DNA of 64,000 nucleotides from assembly GCA_963741755.1 (NCBI GenBank), contig CAVUJG010000018.1:85967-149966 (forward strand), written 5' to 3'. Source of the DNA: Sva-07 sp963741755 (lineage in GTDB: Bacteria > Actinomycetota > Acidimicrobiia > Acidimicrobiales > Ilumatobacteraceae). Positions 23,950-32,304 of this stretch are shown here, piece by piece. The translations under genes and the position numbers were made by a program. Every line of letters begins with the position of its first letter. Within the stretch, counting starts at the first letter, position 1. The notes beneath the pieces are model-generated. The model was not told the DNA's origin. It did not search any database and saw only the letters and a list, made by a program, of their open reading frames with translations.

Positions 23950-25242
23950 CTACAGGTAGTTGATCGCGCGTGCCTGTGCGGAGAGTTCGTCGCGATGATC
24001 GGGATGGGCGACCGAGATGAGTGCCCGAGTCCGCTCCCGGATCGATCGTCCGCGCAGCTCGGCGACCCCCCATTCCGTCACGATCTTGTCGACGGTGTTC
24101 TTCGGGGTGGTCACCACGTCGCCGGCCGCGAGTTGGGGCACGATGCGTGAGTTGCCGTGCGAGGTCGTCGAGTGCAGTACCACGAACCCTTGACCGCCCT
24201 CGGAGTACACAGCGCCCCGCGCGAAGTCGTTCTGGCCCCCTGACGACGAGTAGTACTGGCCGCCGATCGTCTCCGAGGCGCACTGGCCCAGGAAGTCGAC
24301 CGTGAGCGTTGCGTTGACCGACACGAAGTTCTTCTCGTTGGCGATGATGCGCGGGTCGTTGACGTACCGAACGGCGTGCAGCTCGATCGCGGTGTTCTCG
24401 TGGAGGAACTCGTGCAGTCGCGCCGTGCCGAGCGCGAACGTTCCGACTGCTTTCGTGCGGTTCAGGCGTTTGCGGACGCCGTTGACGACGCCGGACTCCA
24501 TCAGGTCGACGACACCGTCGGAGAGCAGCTCGGTGTGGATGCCGAGGTCCTTGTGGTCGCTCAGCGATGCCATGATCGCGTTCGGGATCGCCCCGATGCC
24601 GGTCTGGATGGTGGCGCCGTTGGGGATGCGTTCGGCGACGAATGCCGCAATCCTGCAGTCGGTGTCGCCCGGCGATGCAGGCGGGACCTCGACGAGCGGA
24701 CGGTCGCTTCGACACCAGCCCACCACCTGCGACAGATGCACCTGATTGCGTCCGAACGTGCGTGGCATGTCGTCGGTGACTTCGAGGAAGAACCGGCCCC
24801 TGCCGATGAAGCTCGACGTGTAGTCGGCCGACACGCCGAGCGAGAAGTAACCATGACGGTCGGGCGGCGAGGCGGCGGCCACGACCAGCGGGTCGTCGGT
24901 GCGCATCCGCATCAGCGCGTACACCTCGGAGAAGTGGGCCGGCACGAGGCCGATCGACCCGTCGTTGAAGTACGGACGGGTCACGTGCGACAGGAAGTAC
25001 GAAATGTGCTTGAGGCGCGTGCCGTACGCACCGTGGATGTAGGGCCGATCGTGGATCGCGTGCATCTGGTGCACCCGTACCTCGTCGATGCGCGGGTCGC
25101 CGGCTGCGGCGGCGGCGTCGATCTGTTCCATGACGGCGGTGGCCTCACCGTTGCCGAGTGGGACGATGATCTGCGTGCCCGGACCGATGTGCTCGAGCAC
25201 GTCGGCGGGTTGGTTCGGCGCAGTGAGTGGTGCCGTGGTCAT
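23950..25242 (-). CDS. Acetyl-CoA hydrolase/CoA-transferase family enzyme
   Basis: 430 residues, matching family I CoA transferases of the 4-hydroxybutyrate/acetate type. Motifs: GLVPAHFSEVYALM, the oxyanion and CoA-binding segment QTGIGAIPNAIMASLSDHKD, the conserved Glu in IHTELLSDGVVDLMESG, and the C-terminal GVAELRGRSIRERTRALI with AHPDHRDEL. It transfers CoA between acyl groups or hydrolyses acyl-CoA; the substrate cannot be fixed from sequence. ATG at 25242, divergent from the Nudix gene with 21 nt between starts. Confidence 0.88.
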   Translation of the reverse strand: MTTAPLTAPNQPADVLEHIGPGTQIIVPLGNGEATAVMEQIDAAAAAGDPRIDEVRVHQMHAIHDRPYIHGAYGTRLKHISYFLSHVTRPYFNDGSIGLVPAHFSEVYALMRMRTDDPLVVAAASPPDRHGYFSLGVSADYTSSFIGRGRFFLEVTDDMPRTFGRNQVHLSQVVGWCRSDRPLVEVPPASPGDTDCRIAAFVAERIPNGATIQTGIGAIPNAIMASLSDHKDLGIHTELLSDGVVDLMESGVVNGVRKRLNRTKAVGTFALGTARLHEFLHENTAIELHAVRYVNDPRIIANEKNFVSVNATLTVDFLGQCASETIGGQYYSSSGGQNDFARGAVYSEGGQGFVVLHSTTSHGNSRIVPQLAAGDVVTTPKNTVDKIVTEWGVAELRGRSIRERTRALISVAHPDHRDELSAQARAINYL

Positions 25243-25263
25243 GGTCTCTACGGTAGGGCCGGT

Positions 25264-26109
25264 ATGAACGCCTCGGAACCCTCTTCCTCCAGTCCGTCCT
25301 CCGCGCAGGCACCGATCGACCCGACGCTCGTCCCCGTGAAGCCGGCGGCGACCGTGATGCTCGTGCGCGATGCACTCGACGGCGAGCCCGGTGTCGAGGT
25401 GTTCATGCTGCGTCGCACCGCCAACGCGGTGTTCGGTGCCGGGATGTTCGTCTTCCCGGGTGGGCGCGTCGATGGGGTCGACGGAGCCGACGACATCGCC
25501 CGCTTCTGTCATGGTCTCGATGACCAGGCCGCCAGCCGCCAGCTCAGCATCGATCACGGTGGGCTCGCGTACTGGGTGGCTGCGATCCGTGAGTGTTTCG
25601 AGGAGGCCGGCGTGCTGTTGGCGACGCGACGCGACGGCGGACCCTTGGTACTGCGCAATGAGGATCGCCACGAGATCCACGACAGCTCGCTGTCACTGGT
25701 CGAGCTGTGTCGGCGTGATGACCTCGTGCTCGACTTGTCGACGACCTACTACGTCGATCACTGGATCACCCCGATCGGCGAGCAGCGCCGCTTCGACACC
25801 CGCTTCTTCATGACGGAACTGCCGGTCGATCAGGAGCCGCTGCACGACGACAAGGAGACCGTCGAGAGTTTGTGGGTCCGACCCGCCGAGGCGTTGCGGA
25901 TGCAGGCCGCGGGCGAGTTGATGATGATGCCGCCGACGATGGCGAACCTCCGATTCCTCGAACCACATGCGAACGCCGCGGCGGCGCTTCGGGCCGCGGC
26001 GCTGGTCGAGAACCCGCCGTGCGTGCTGCCGAAGATCCGTCGCGACGCCGACGGTCGCATCACTGGCGTGGCCATGCCCGGCGACGCCGACTACGACGAC
26101 CTCGTCTGA
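25264..26109 (+). CDS. Nudix hydrolase, NUDT19-like
   Basis: 281 residues. The Nudix box is split by a long insert as in NUDT19-type CoA/acyl-CoA diphosphatases: FPGGRVDGVDGADD at about residue 61, then AAIRECFEEAGVLLA at about 107, which supplies the REXXEEXG part. Other family features are the early MLRRTANAVFGAGMFVF and the DHWITPIGEQRRFDTRFFM strand. A CoA-like substrate would fit the divergent CoA-transferase gene; that is inference. The array of family A repeats follows the stop by 68 nt. Confidence 0.87.
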   Translation: MNASEPSSSSPSSAQAPIDPTLVPVKPAATVMLVRDALDGEPGVEVFMLRRTANAVFGAGMFVFPGGRVDGVDGADDIARFCHGLDDQAASRQLSIDHGGLAYWVAAIRECFEEAGVLLATRRDGGPLVLRNEDRHEIHDSSLSLVELCRRDDLVLDLSTTYYVDHWITPIGEQRRFDTRFFMTELPVDQEPLHDDKETVESLWVRPAEALRMQAAGELMMMPPTMANLRFLEPHANAAAALRAAALVENPPCVLPKIRRDADGRITGVAMPGDADYDDLV

Positions 26110-26177
26110 CGGACGCGATGTGCCACGGCCTCAGCGGACCGGGTACCGCTGGTGTGTCGCGACCCACGTCTCCCACC

Positions 26178-26332
26178 GATGAGCCAGGCGACCGGATACG
26201 GCGGTTTCGCTCATCACAGTCCCGAGAGCCTCCACCGATGAGCCAGGCGACCGGATACGGCGGTTTCGCTCATCACATCCCGAGAGCCTCCACCGATGAG
26301 CCAGGCGACCGGATACGGCGGTTTCGCTCATC
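26178..26332. repeat. Tandem array of three family A palindromic units, other orientation
   Basis: Units at 26178-26215, 26237-26274 and 26295-26332, period 58-59 nt. Each is the reverse complement type of the units at 2947-3166: arms GATGAGCC and GCTCATC, inner GACCGGATACGGCGGT. Spacers share CCCGAGAGCCTCCACC. Relative to the gene just upstream the orientation is the same at both sites (Nudix here, DUF2017 there). The array fills the convergent gap of about 290 nt between the Nudix gene and mrp; nothing else is seen there. Confidence 0.9.
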
Positions 26333-26400
26333 ACAACCCCCATTTCTGAGCACAGGACCTGGCGCCCAATCCGCGCGGGACCCTGACATCGGTGTACGTG

Positions 26401-27603
26401 TCAGCGGGTGATGGTGACGGGGGTGACCGCTTCGAACTCGTGTGCGGTACAGCCGGCCAGGTCGACGTCGGCGGGCGGCGTCGGGGGAGCGATCTCGGAG
26501 AGGATCCGCGCGGCGATCCTGCGGAACTCGTCGGCCGCGGCGCCGGTGCCGGCGAGCGACACCGGGTCGCCCGCGTCGCCGCCGGCCGCCACCGCTGCTT
26601 CGAGCGGCACTTTGCCGAGCAGCGGCGCCCCGATCTCGTCGGCGAGTGACTGCCCGCCGCCCTCGCCGAACAATGCGTACGACTCGCCGTGGTCGCAGGT
26701 GAACGCGCTCATGTTCTCGATCACGCCGATCACCTCGAGGAAGCTGCGCCGGGCCATGTCGGCCGCACGCTGCGCGACCTTCTGGGCGGCGAGCGCAGGC
26801 GTGGTGACCACGATCAGCGACGTGCTCGGCAGCATCCTCGCGAGACCCATCTGGACGTCGCCCGTGCCGGGTGGCATGTCGATCAGCAGATAGTCGAGGT
26901 CGCCCCACTGGACGTCGCGGAGGAATTGCTCGACGGCTTTGGTGAGCATCAGGCCTCGCCACATCAAGGCCGTGTCCTCCTCGACGAGGAAGCCGGTCGA
27001 CACCACTTTGAGCACGCCGTTGCCCACCACCCGCTCATTCGGCACGATCTTGGGTTTGTCGGATCCCTCGACCTGACGGGCTTCCATGCGGTCGGAGATG
27101 CCGAGGAGGCGGGGCACGGAGAAGCCCCAGATGTCGGCGTCGAGCACGCCGACCGTGTGGCCCGCGTCGGCGAGCGCCGCAGCCAGGTTCACGGTGACCG
27201 AGCTCTTGCCGACGCCGCCCTTGCCGCTGGCGATCGCCAACACCTTGCAGCTGAGTGGGATCTCGGTGTCGGGTGCGTTCTCTCGGGCGTTCCAACGGGC
27301 CTTGGTCATCACCTCGGTGCGTTCGTCGGCGTTCATCTCGCCCCACGAGATCTTCACGTCGCTGACGCCGGGATGCACCGACACCTTGGCCTCGACCTCG
27401 CGCTTGATCTCGGCGCGTAACGGACATCCACGAATCGTCAGCTTGACGCCGACCGTGACGAGGCCGGCGGGCGTGATGTCGACCGACGGCACCATGCCGA
27501 GCGACACGATGTCGGCGCCGAGTTCCGGGTCGATCACCGTGGCGAGCGCGGCCATGACGTCGTCGTGCGTCGGTGGAGCGATCGAGGCAGACATGTCTGG
27601 CAT
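26401..27603 (-). CDS. mrp: Mrp/ApbC Fe-S cluster carrier ATPase
   Basis: 400 residues. An N-terminal MIP18/DUF59 domain (about 10-95, with IDPELGADIVSLGMV and LTIRGCPLR) is fused to a P-loop domain with deviant Walker A SGKGGVGKSSVTVNL, VLDADIWGFSVPRLLG and IDMPPGTGDVQM. It carries or inserts Fe-S clusters. The usual CxxC of the C-terminal part is reduced to one Cys in FTCDHGESYALFGEGGG. Starts at 27603 or 27594 are both possible. It is divergent from the SufR-like regulator and close to the A-type carrier, which fits Fe-S work. Confidence 0.93.
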   Translation of the reverse strand: MPDMSASIAPPTHDDVMAALATVIDPELGADIVSLGMVPSVDITPAGLVTVGVKLTIRGCPLRAEIKREVEAKVSVHPGVSDVKISWGEMNADERTEVMTKARWNARENAPDTEIPLSCKVLAIASGKGGVGKSSVTVNLAAALADAGHTVGVLDADIWGFSVPRLLGISDRMEARQVEGSDKPKIVPNERVVGNGVLKVVSTGFLVEEDTALMWRGLMLTKAVEQFLRDVQWGDLDYLLIDMPPGTGDVQMGLARMLPSTSLIVVTTPALAAQKVAQRAADMARRSFLEVIGVIENMSAFTCDHGESYALFGEGGGQSLADEIGAPLLGKVPLEAAVAAGGDAGDPVSLAGTGAAADEFRRIAARILSEIAPPTPPADVDLAGCTAHEFEAVTPVTITR

Positions 27604-27634
27604 TTTACCGGCCGGGACCGTGTAATCTCCGGGT

Positions 27635-28336
27635 GTGGTTCAGGAACGCAGCAGTGTGACCTCGGCAATGCCGGGCCCTCCGCAGCTCGACCTGCTCAAG
27701 GCGCTCGGCGACAACACCCGCTATGCGATCTATCTCGAACTCGCCCGTTCGGCCCGTCCGCTCGCCACTGCCGACATCTCCGAGTCGCTCGACCTGCATC
27801 CGAACACGGTTCGCCCTCACCTCGAACGGATGCGAGAGGCCGGACTGCTCGACGTCGAAGTCGGCGGTCGTGGCGACGTCGGACGACCGCAGCACCGGTA
27901 CTCGATTGCGGCGAATGCCCCGTCACTCGGATTCGAGCCACCGACGATGCCGGTGCTGGCTCGGATGGTGCTCGCGATGGCGGCGCGGCTCCAGGCGAGT
28001 GCTGACGACGCCGAAGCGGTGGGGCGATCGGAAGGCGCGGTGCGCGCCCAGCCCTACGCGCAGGCCCCGTCCACCCTCGAAGCGCTGGTGTCCGACCTCG
28101 ATCGACTCGGCTTCGACCCGGTCGTCACCGACACCGCCGACGACCCCGATGCCGCCCTCGTCGCGTTCAGTCACTGCCCGTTCGCCGAGCTCGCCGAGGC
28201 GCACCCAGAACTCGTCTGCGGTCTGCACCGCGGGCTGGTCGCCGGATTCGTCGCGCAGATGGGCGACGCCGAGATCGACGAGTTCTGCACGCTCACCAGC
28301 CGCACACCGTGTCGTGTGACGGTCGCTTCCCGCTAA
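27635..28336 (+). CDS. SufR-like winged-helix regulator
   Basis: 233 residues from a GTG at 27635. The N-terminal winged helix has LLKALGDNTRYAIYLELARS and the recognition helix LHPNTVRPHLERMREAGLLDVE, with the G-R-P turn GDVGRPQHRYSI. The C-terminal half carries the cysteines expected for a cluster-binding repressor: FSHCPFAELAEAHPELVCGLHRGLV and a last one in TPCRVTV. SufR senses Fe-S status and represses suf genes; no suf operon is in the window, but mrp (divergent) and an A-type carrier (32 nt downstream) flank it, so they are likely targets. Confidence 0.85.
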   Translation: MVQERSSVTSAMPGPPQLDLLKALGDNTRYAIYLELARSARPLATADISESLDLHPNTVRPHLERMREAGLLDVEVGGRGDVGRPQHRYSIAANAPSLGFEPPTMPVLARMVLAMAARLQASADDAEAVGRSEGAVRAQPYAQAPSTLEALVSDLDRLGFDPVVTDTADDPDAALVAFSHCPFAELAEAHPELVCGLHRGLVAGFVAQMGDAEIDEFCTLTSRTPCRVTVASR

Positions 28337-28367
28337 ATTGAAACACCTGCAACCAGGAGGTCCCCGA

Positions 28368-28697
28368 ATGATCACGCTCACCGATTCCGCCGCCGTCAAG
28401 GTCCGTCAGCTGCTCGCCGACGAAGGTGCCGAAGATCTGGCACTGCGCGTCGCCGTCCGGCCCGGTGGCTGCAGCGGCTTCTCCTACGAGATGTTCTTCG
28501 ACGGCGACATCGCCGCCGACGACAACCAGGCCACCTACGGCGACGACGGTACGGTCAAGGTCGTTGTCGACCCGGCCTCGGCGCAGCTGCTCGAAGGTGC
28601 CACCCTCGACTACAAGGACGGGCTCGACCAGTCCGGGTTCGCCATCACGAACCCCAACGCATCACGCACCTGCGGGTGCGGATCCAGCTTCTCCTGA
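28368..28697 (+). CDS. A-type iron-sulfur carrier (IscA/ErpA/HesB family)
   Basis: 109 residues with a near-perfect ribosome site (AGGAGG) before ATG 28368. The three cluster cysteines are GGCSGFSYEM (about residue 37) and the C-terminal TCGCGSSFS. It accepts and delivers Fe-S clusters to apo-proteins. Position directly after the SufR-like gene and close to mrp makes this a small Fe-S handling locus. Which paralogue (erpA-type) it is cannot be decided here. Confidence 0.93.
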   Translation: MITLTDSAAVKVRQLLADEGAEDLALRVAVRPGGCSGFSYEMFFDGDIAADDNQATYGDDGTVKVVVDPASAQLLEGATLDYKDGLDQSGFAITNPNASRTCGCGSSFS

Positions 28698-28732
28698 GCG
28701 GGAACTGAATTCGCGAGCGCAGTACGTCGTCC

Positions 28733-29686
28733 TCAGGACGACGCGCGTTCGAGCACCTCGACGAGTTCGGTCTCGTCCCACACCGCATCGAGGCGTTCGA
28801 CGACCGTTCCGTCCGTCGCGATCACGAACAGCGCGGGCTCGAACGTGAGGTTTGCGGCTTCGACGGCGGGTGCGGGAATGGTGGCGGTGTTGTCGGTGTA
28901 GACCTCGGCATGGACCCAGGTGAAGGTCTCGCCGTATCGGTCCTGGACGGAGATCATCGATTCGAGCGCCGGAGCGCACGTGCCGGTCTGGCAGAACGCC
29001 GGCGTGCCAACCAGGTAGGCGACCGGCTTGCCCGCCAGGAGGGCATCGGTCAGCGTCACGTCGTGGAACGGACAGGGCTCCGGTTCTCTCGTACAGATCG
29101 GGTCGACGCCGCGGCTGTCGTCGACCGTCGGCGTGTCGAATGGCGGCATCGTGTCACCGGGGCCTGGGACGGCGACCGAACCCGGCTCCATCACCTGGAA
29201 CGCAGCGCCTCCCTCGGGCCCGCCCTCGACGACGAGGTAGTAGATCCCCGGCGTCTCGATCGGCACCCGGAAGCTGTAGTACGGCCCTGATTCGAGGTCG
29301 CGACGTGTCGTGGAGATCGACAGTCCGAGCGGGTTGGCGTCGACGTCGGTGACTTCCGCGTTCAGCGAGTCCGGCCCATCGGACACGAGACGACCGTCGG
29401 CGGTTGCGAGGCTGATCGGGAGGCGCTGGAGCCCCGGCTCCTGGACGTCCTGCGGAAAGCGCTGCGCGATCACGTACGTGCCGAACGGGATTCCTGGCGT
29501 CGAGCCCGTCGAGGTGTCGGTGGTGCCAGAGGCGCCCGGTGTGCTGTTGTCGGCATCCGACGATCCGTCATCGCTCGAGCCACACGCAACGAGGAATGCG
29601 CTCGCTGCGGCACCTCCCAGCAGGATGCGGCGCGAGACCCGCAATGGTGCGTTGTCGGAGGCATCGGTCGTCGGGGAGGGTTCCAT
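28733..29686 (-). CDS. Tat-type lipoprotein with thioredoxin-like domain
   Basis: 317 residues. The N-terminus has SRRILLGGAAASAFLVAC, a twin-arginine signal ending in a lipobox cysteine, then a Ser/Thr/Gly/Asp-rich linker of about 35 residues. Residues 65-165 form a beta-rich domain (SGPYYSFRVPIETPGIYYLV). The C-terminal part looks like a thioredoxin fold with a wide active site (AFCQTGTCAPAL) and PALFVIATDGTVVERL. It would sit on the outer face of the membrane. Function beyond a possible thiol role is unknown. A small palindrome overlaps its 3' end, in the convergent gap after the A-type carrier gene. Confidence 0.75.
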   Translation of the reverse strand: MEPSPTTDASDNAPLRVSRRILLGGAAASAFLVACGSSDDGSSDADNSTPGASGTTDTSTGSTPGIPFGTYVIAQRFPQDVQEPGLQRLPISLATADGRLVSDGPDSLNAEVTDVDANPLGLSISTTRRDLESGPYYSFRVPIETPGIYYLVVEGGPEGGAAFQVMEPGSVAVPGPGDTMPPFDTPTVDDSRGVDPICTREPEPCPFHDVTLTDALLAGKPVAYLVGTPAFCQTGTCAPALESMISVQDRYGETFTWVHAEVYTDNTATIPAPAVEAANLTFEPALFVIATDGTVVERLDAVWDETELVEVLERASS

Positions 29687-29771
29687 GCGTCATCGACGAT
29701 AACGCCTCGTGCGCTGGCGGCCCCGGCGACCCCTGGCACGTGGAGTGCGTCTGGCAGTAGGTTGCTCCGCC

Positions 29772-30125
29772 ATGAGCAAGCCCCTTGGTCCCTACACCCC
29801 CGTCGTGCGCGCCGGTGACTTCGTCATCGTGTCCGGACAGGGCGGTATGCGCGATGGCGTGAAGGTCGACGGCGGGGTTCGCGCCGAGACCGTCCAGACG
29901 ATGCAGAACGTCGCGGCGCAACTCGCGACGGTGGGCGCTTCGTTGAGCGACGTCGTGAAGACGACGTGTTTCCTCACCGACATGGAGAACTTCACGATCT
30001 TCAACGAGGCCTACGCCGAGGCGCTGGGTTCGCATCGACCGGCGCGCTCGACGGTCGGCGTGGCGGCGCTGCCTGGCAACTTCCTCGTCGAGGTCGAAGC
30101 CTGGGCCTACGTTCCTCAGGGGTGA
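29772..30125 (+). CDS. RidA family (YjgF) deaminase
   Basis: 117 residues from ATG 29772. RidA proteins hydrolyse reactive enamine/imine intermediates from PLP enzymes. Visible are the N-terminal LGPYTPVVRAGDFVIVSGQ, the mid-segment VVKTTCFLTDMENFTIFNEAY and the substrate Arg plus Glu in RPARSTVGVAALPGNFLVEVEA. The TGA overlaps the GTG of the next gene (30122-30125). Confidence 0.92.
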   Translation: MSKPLGPYTPVVRAGDFVIVSGQGGMRDGVKVDGGVRAETVQTMQNVAAQLATVGASLSDVVKTTCFLTDMENFTIFNEAYAEALGSHRPARSTVGVAALPGNFLVEVEAWAYVPQG

Positions 30126-30706
30126 CCACGCCGACGGGTCGATGCGACTGGGCGCTCACCGGCGGTCCGGCGATCGGTGATGCCTACATCCGCTACCACG
30201 ACGAGGTGTGGGGCGTTCCCGAGCGTGACGCCCGAGTGCTGTTCGAGTTCCTGATCCTCGAAGGCGCTCAGGCAGGGCTGTCGTGGTCGACGATCCTGCG
30301 CAAGCTCGACGGGTACCGACGCGCCTACGACGGATTCGATCCCGAACTGATCGCTGGGTACGGCGACCGGGATGTCGCCCGTCTGCTCGCCGACGAAGGG
30401 ATCGTGCGCAACCGGGCGAAGGTGGCCGCATCGATCCGCAACGCACAGGCCTGGCTCGAACTCGACGACCCGGCGGCGTACCTGTGGAGCTTCACCGACG
30501 GCGAGGTCATCCAGAACACGTGGCCCGACATGGCCGCAGTGCCCGCCTCGACCGAGCGGTCCGAAGCGATGAGCCGGGATCTCAAACGCCGAGGGTTCAC
30601 GTTCGTCGGGCCGACGATCTGTTACGCGTTCATGCAGGCCACCGGCATGGTCAACGACCACATCGTCACCTGCTTTCGCCACCACGACTGCGCGGCGCTA
30701 GCGTGA
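30122..30706 (+). CDS. tag: DNA-3-methyladenine glycosylase I
   Basis: 194 residues from the GTG at 30122. It removes 3-methyladenine from alkylated DNA. The zinc-binding residues typical of Tag are present: Cys in GRCDW, His in YHDEVWG, and the C-terminal NDHIVTCFRHHDC. The substrate-pocket Glu and Trp are in LEGAQAGLSWSTIL. Co-translated with ridA; no functional link is obvious. Confidence 0.95.
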   Translation: MTTPTGRCDWALTGGPAIGDAYIRYHDEVWGVPERDARVLFEFLILEGAQAGLSWSTILRKLDGYRRAYDGFDPELIAGYGDRDVARLLADEGIVRNRAKVAASIRNAQAWLELDDPAAYLWSFTDGEVIQNTWPDMAAVPASTERSEAMSRDLKRRGFTFVGPTICYAFMQATGMVNDHIVTCFRHHDCAALA

Positions 30707-30710
30707 CCGT

Positions 30711-30866
30711 ATGCCTGGCGCCATCGCCCTCGTGATCGTTCTGCTCCTGTTCCCCGTCGTGGTGATCATGAGCGGCGCCGTCGCCTCCGCGATCATCGGC
30801 GAGGTGTTCTATCGAGACGGTCGTTTCCGTTTCAAGGACAACGAACTCCTCGACCTCCCCGACTGA
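30711..30866 (+). CDS. Small single-helix membrane protein, 51 residues
   Basis: ATG 30711 to TGA 30866, four bases after tag. The product has one strong helix (residues 4-30, IALVIVLLLFPVVVIMSGAV) and a charged cytoplasmic-type tail (FYRDGRFRFKDNELLDLPD). Codon use matches neighbours and the frame is tightly spaced behind tag, so it is likely real. Function unknown. Its stop codon is the first base of the palindrome at 30866-30898. Confidence 0.6.
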   Translation: MPGAIALVIVLLLFPVVVIMSGAVASAIIGEVFYRDGRFRFKDNELLDLPD

Positions 30867-30898
30867 CGTACACCTGGTGTCTGACACCGTGTGTACGT
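30866..30898. repeat. 33-nt palindrome with GGTGTC/GACACC core
   Basis: ACGTACAC (30866-30873) pairs with GTGTACGT (30891-30898), and GGTGTC (30876-30881) with GACACC (30883-30888) around a single T. It lies between the small membrane protein gene and the decarboxylase start at 30915. It could be a terminator or an operator. The GGTGTCTGACACC core is a motif I have seen as a dispersed element in other bacterial genomes, which I cannot check here. Confidence 0.7.
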
Positions 30899-30914
30899 GC
30901 GGCACACTGGCGGC

Positions 30915-32304
30915 ATGCATACACACGATCGGGCGACCGAGGAGCTGACCGAGGCGATCGTCCGGTACTCGATCGATCGGATGCGGCTCGATCCGCCGCC
31001 GCTCGATCAGCCGCGATCGCCGCAGGAACTCCGCGAGGATGCTGGCGTCACGATCACACCGGGCGGTCTCGGTGGGATCGAGGCATTGCGCGTCTTCGAA
31101 GACGTGCTCGCCCCGGCATGCATTTCGGTCGATCATCCCCGATTCCTGTCCTTCGTGCCGGCGGCACCGACCGAGGCCTCGATCCTCTTCGATCTGGTGG
31201 TCGGAGCGTCGAGTGTGTACGCGGGTTCGTGGCTGGAAGGTGCCGGCGCGGTCCACGCGGAGAACGAGGCATTGCGGTGGATCGCCGACCTCGTCGGGCT
31301 GCCGGCGGCGGCCGGCGGCGTGTTCGTGAGCGGCGGCACCGCCGGCAACCTCAGCGCCCTGATCGCGGCCCGGTGGCGGTGGCGGCAGCGCGGCGAATGG
31401 CGCCCACGACCGCACCAGAGGGCTGATCGTCGCGTCGGCGGGCGCCCACTCGTCGGTCGTCCAAGCGGCGCGAGCGATGGATGCCGACGTGATCGCAGTC
31501 CCCGCGGACGAACGAGGTCGCATGGTCGGCGATGCGCTGAGCGAGGTGGTCGCGGCGCTCGATGACCTCGATCGCGAGCGTGTGTTCGCGGTGGTCGCCA
31601 CGTCGGGCACGACGAACGTCGGCGTGATCGATGACCTGCAGGGCGCTGCCGACGTCGCAGCGTCGCTCGCCACGTGGTTCCACGTCGACGGCGCGTACGG
31701 CGGGGCAGCGCTCGCCGCACCAAGTGTCCGACGGCGCTTCGACGGGATCGAATGCGCCGACAGCTTCATCGTCGATCCACACAAGTGGCTCTTCGCTCCG
31801 TTCGACTCGTGCGCGCTGCTGTACCGCGATCCCGCGATCGCCCGTGGGGCACACACTCAGCACGCCGAGTATCTCGACGTGCTCCACTCCGCCGACGCGG
31901 CCGACGAACCGTGGAACGCGAGCGACTACGCCCACCACCTCTCGCGTCGGGCGCGCGGCCTGCCGCTGTGGTTCAGCCTCGCCACGTATGGAACCGACGC
32001 CTACTCGGAGGCGGTCGAGACCACGCTCGCCACCACTCGGGTGGCGGCCCGCCTGATCGACGATTGCGCCGACACTGAACTGCTGATGGAACCCGAACTG
32101 TCGATCGTGCTGTTCCGTCGCATCGGGTGGACTCCCGAGCAGTATCAGTCGTGGAGCGACGCCGAGCTGGCCGGTGGTCGCTCGTTCATCGTGCCGACGA
32201 CCTGGCAGGGCGAGGTGGTGCTCAGATTCTGCATCGTCAATCCCCGCACCACGGAGGACGACATCCGCTCGATACTCGCCACGCTGGCCGAGGACCCGAC
32301 GTGA
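30915..32304 (+). CDS. Group II PLP-dependent amino acid decarboxylase, one-base frameshift
   Basis: Reads as one 462-residue aromatic amino acid/glutamate decarboxylase-like enzyme if one base near 31392 (CGCGGCGAAT) is dropped. The first part has FLSFVPAAPTEASILFDLVV and GVFVSGGTAGNLSALIAAR. After the shift the bridging sequence continues as GLIVASAGAHSSVVQAARAM, the expected strand of this fold. The second part has the PLP Asp in WFHVDGAYGGAAL and the PLP lysine in DPHKWLFAPFDSCALLYRD. Substrate not determinable. It precedes the amidohydrolase with a GTGA overlap (32301-32304). The frameshift may be an assembly error. Confidence 0.85.
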
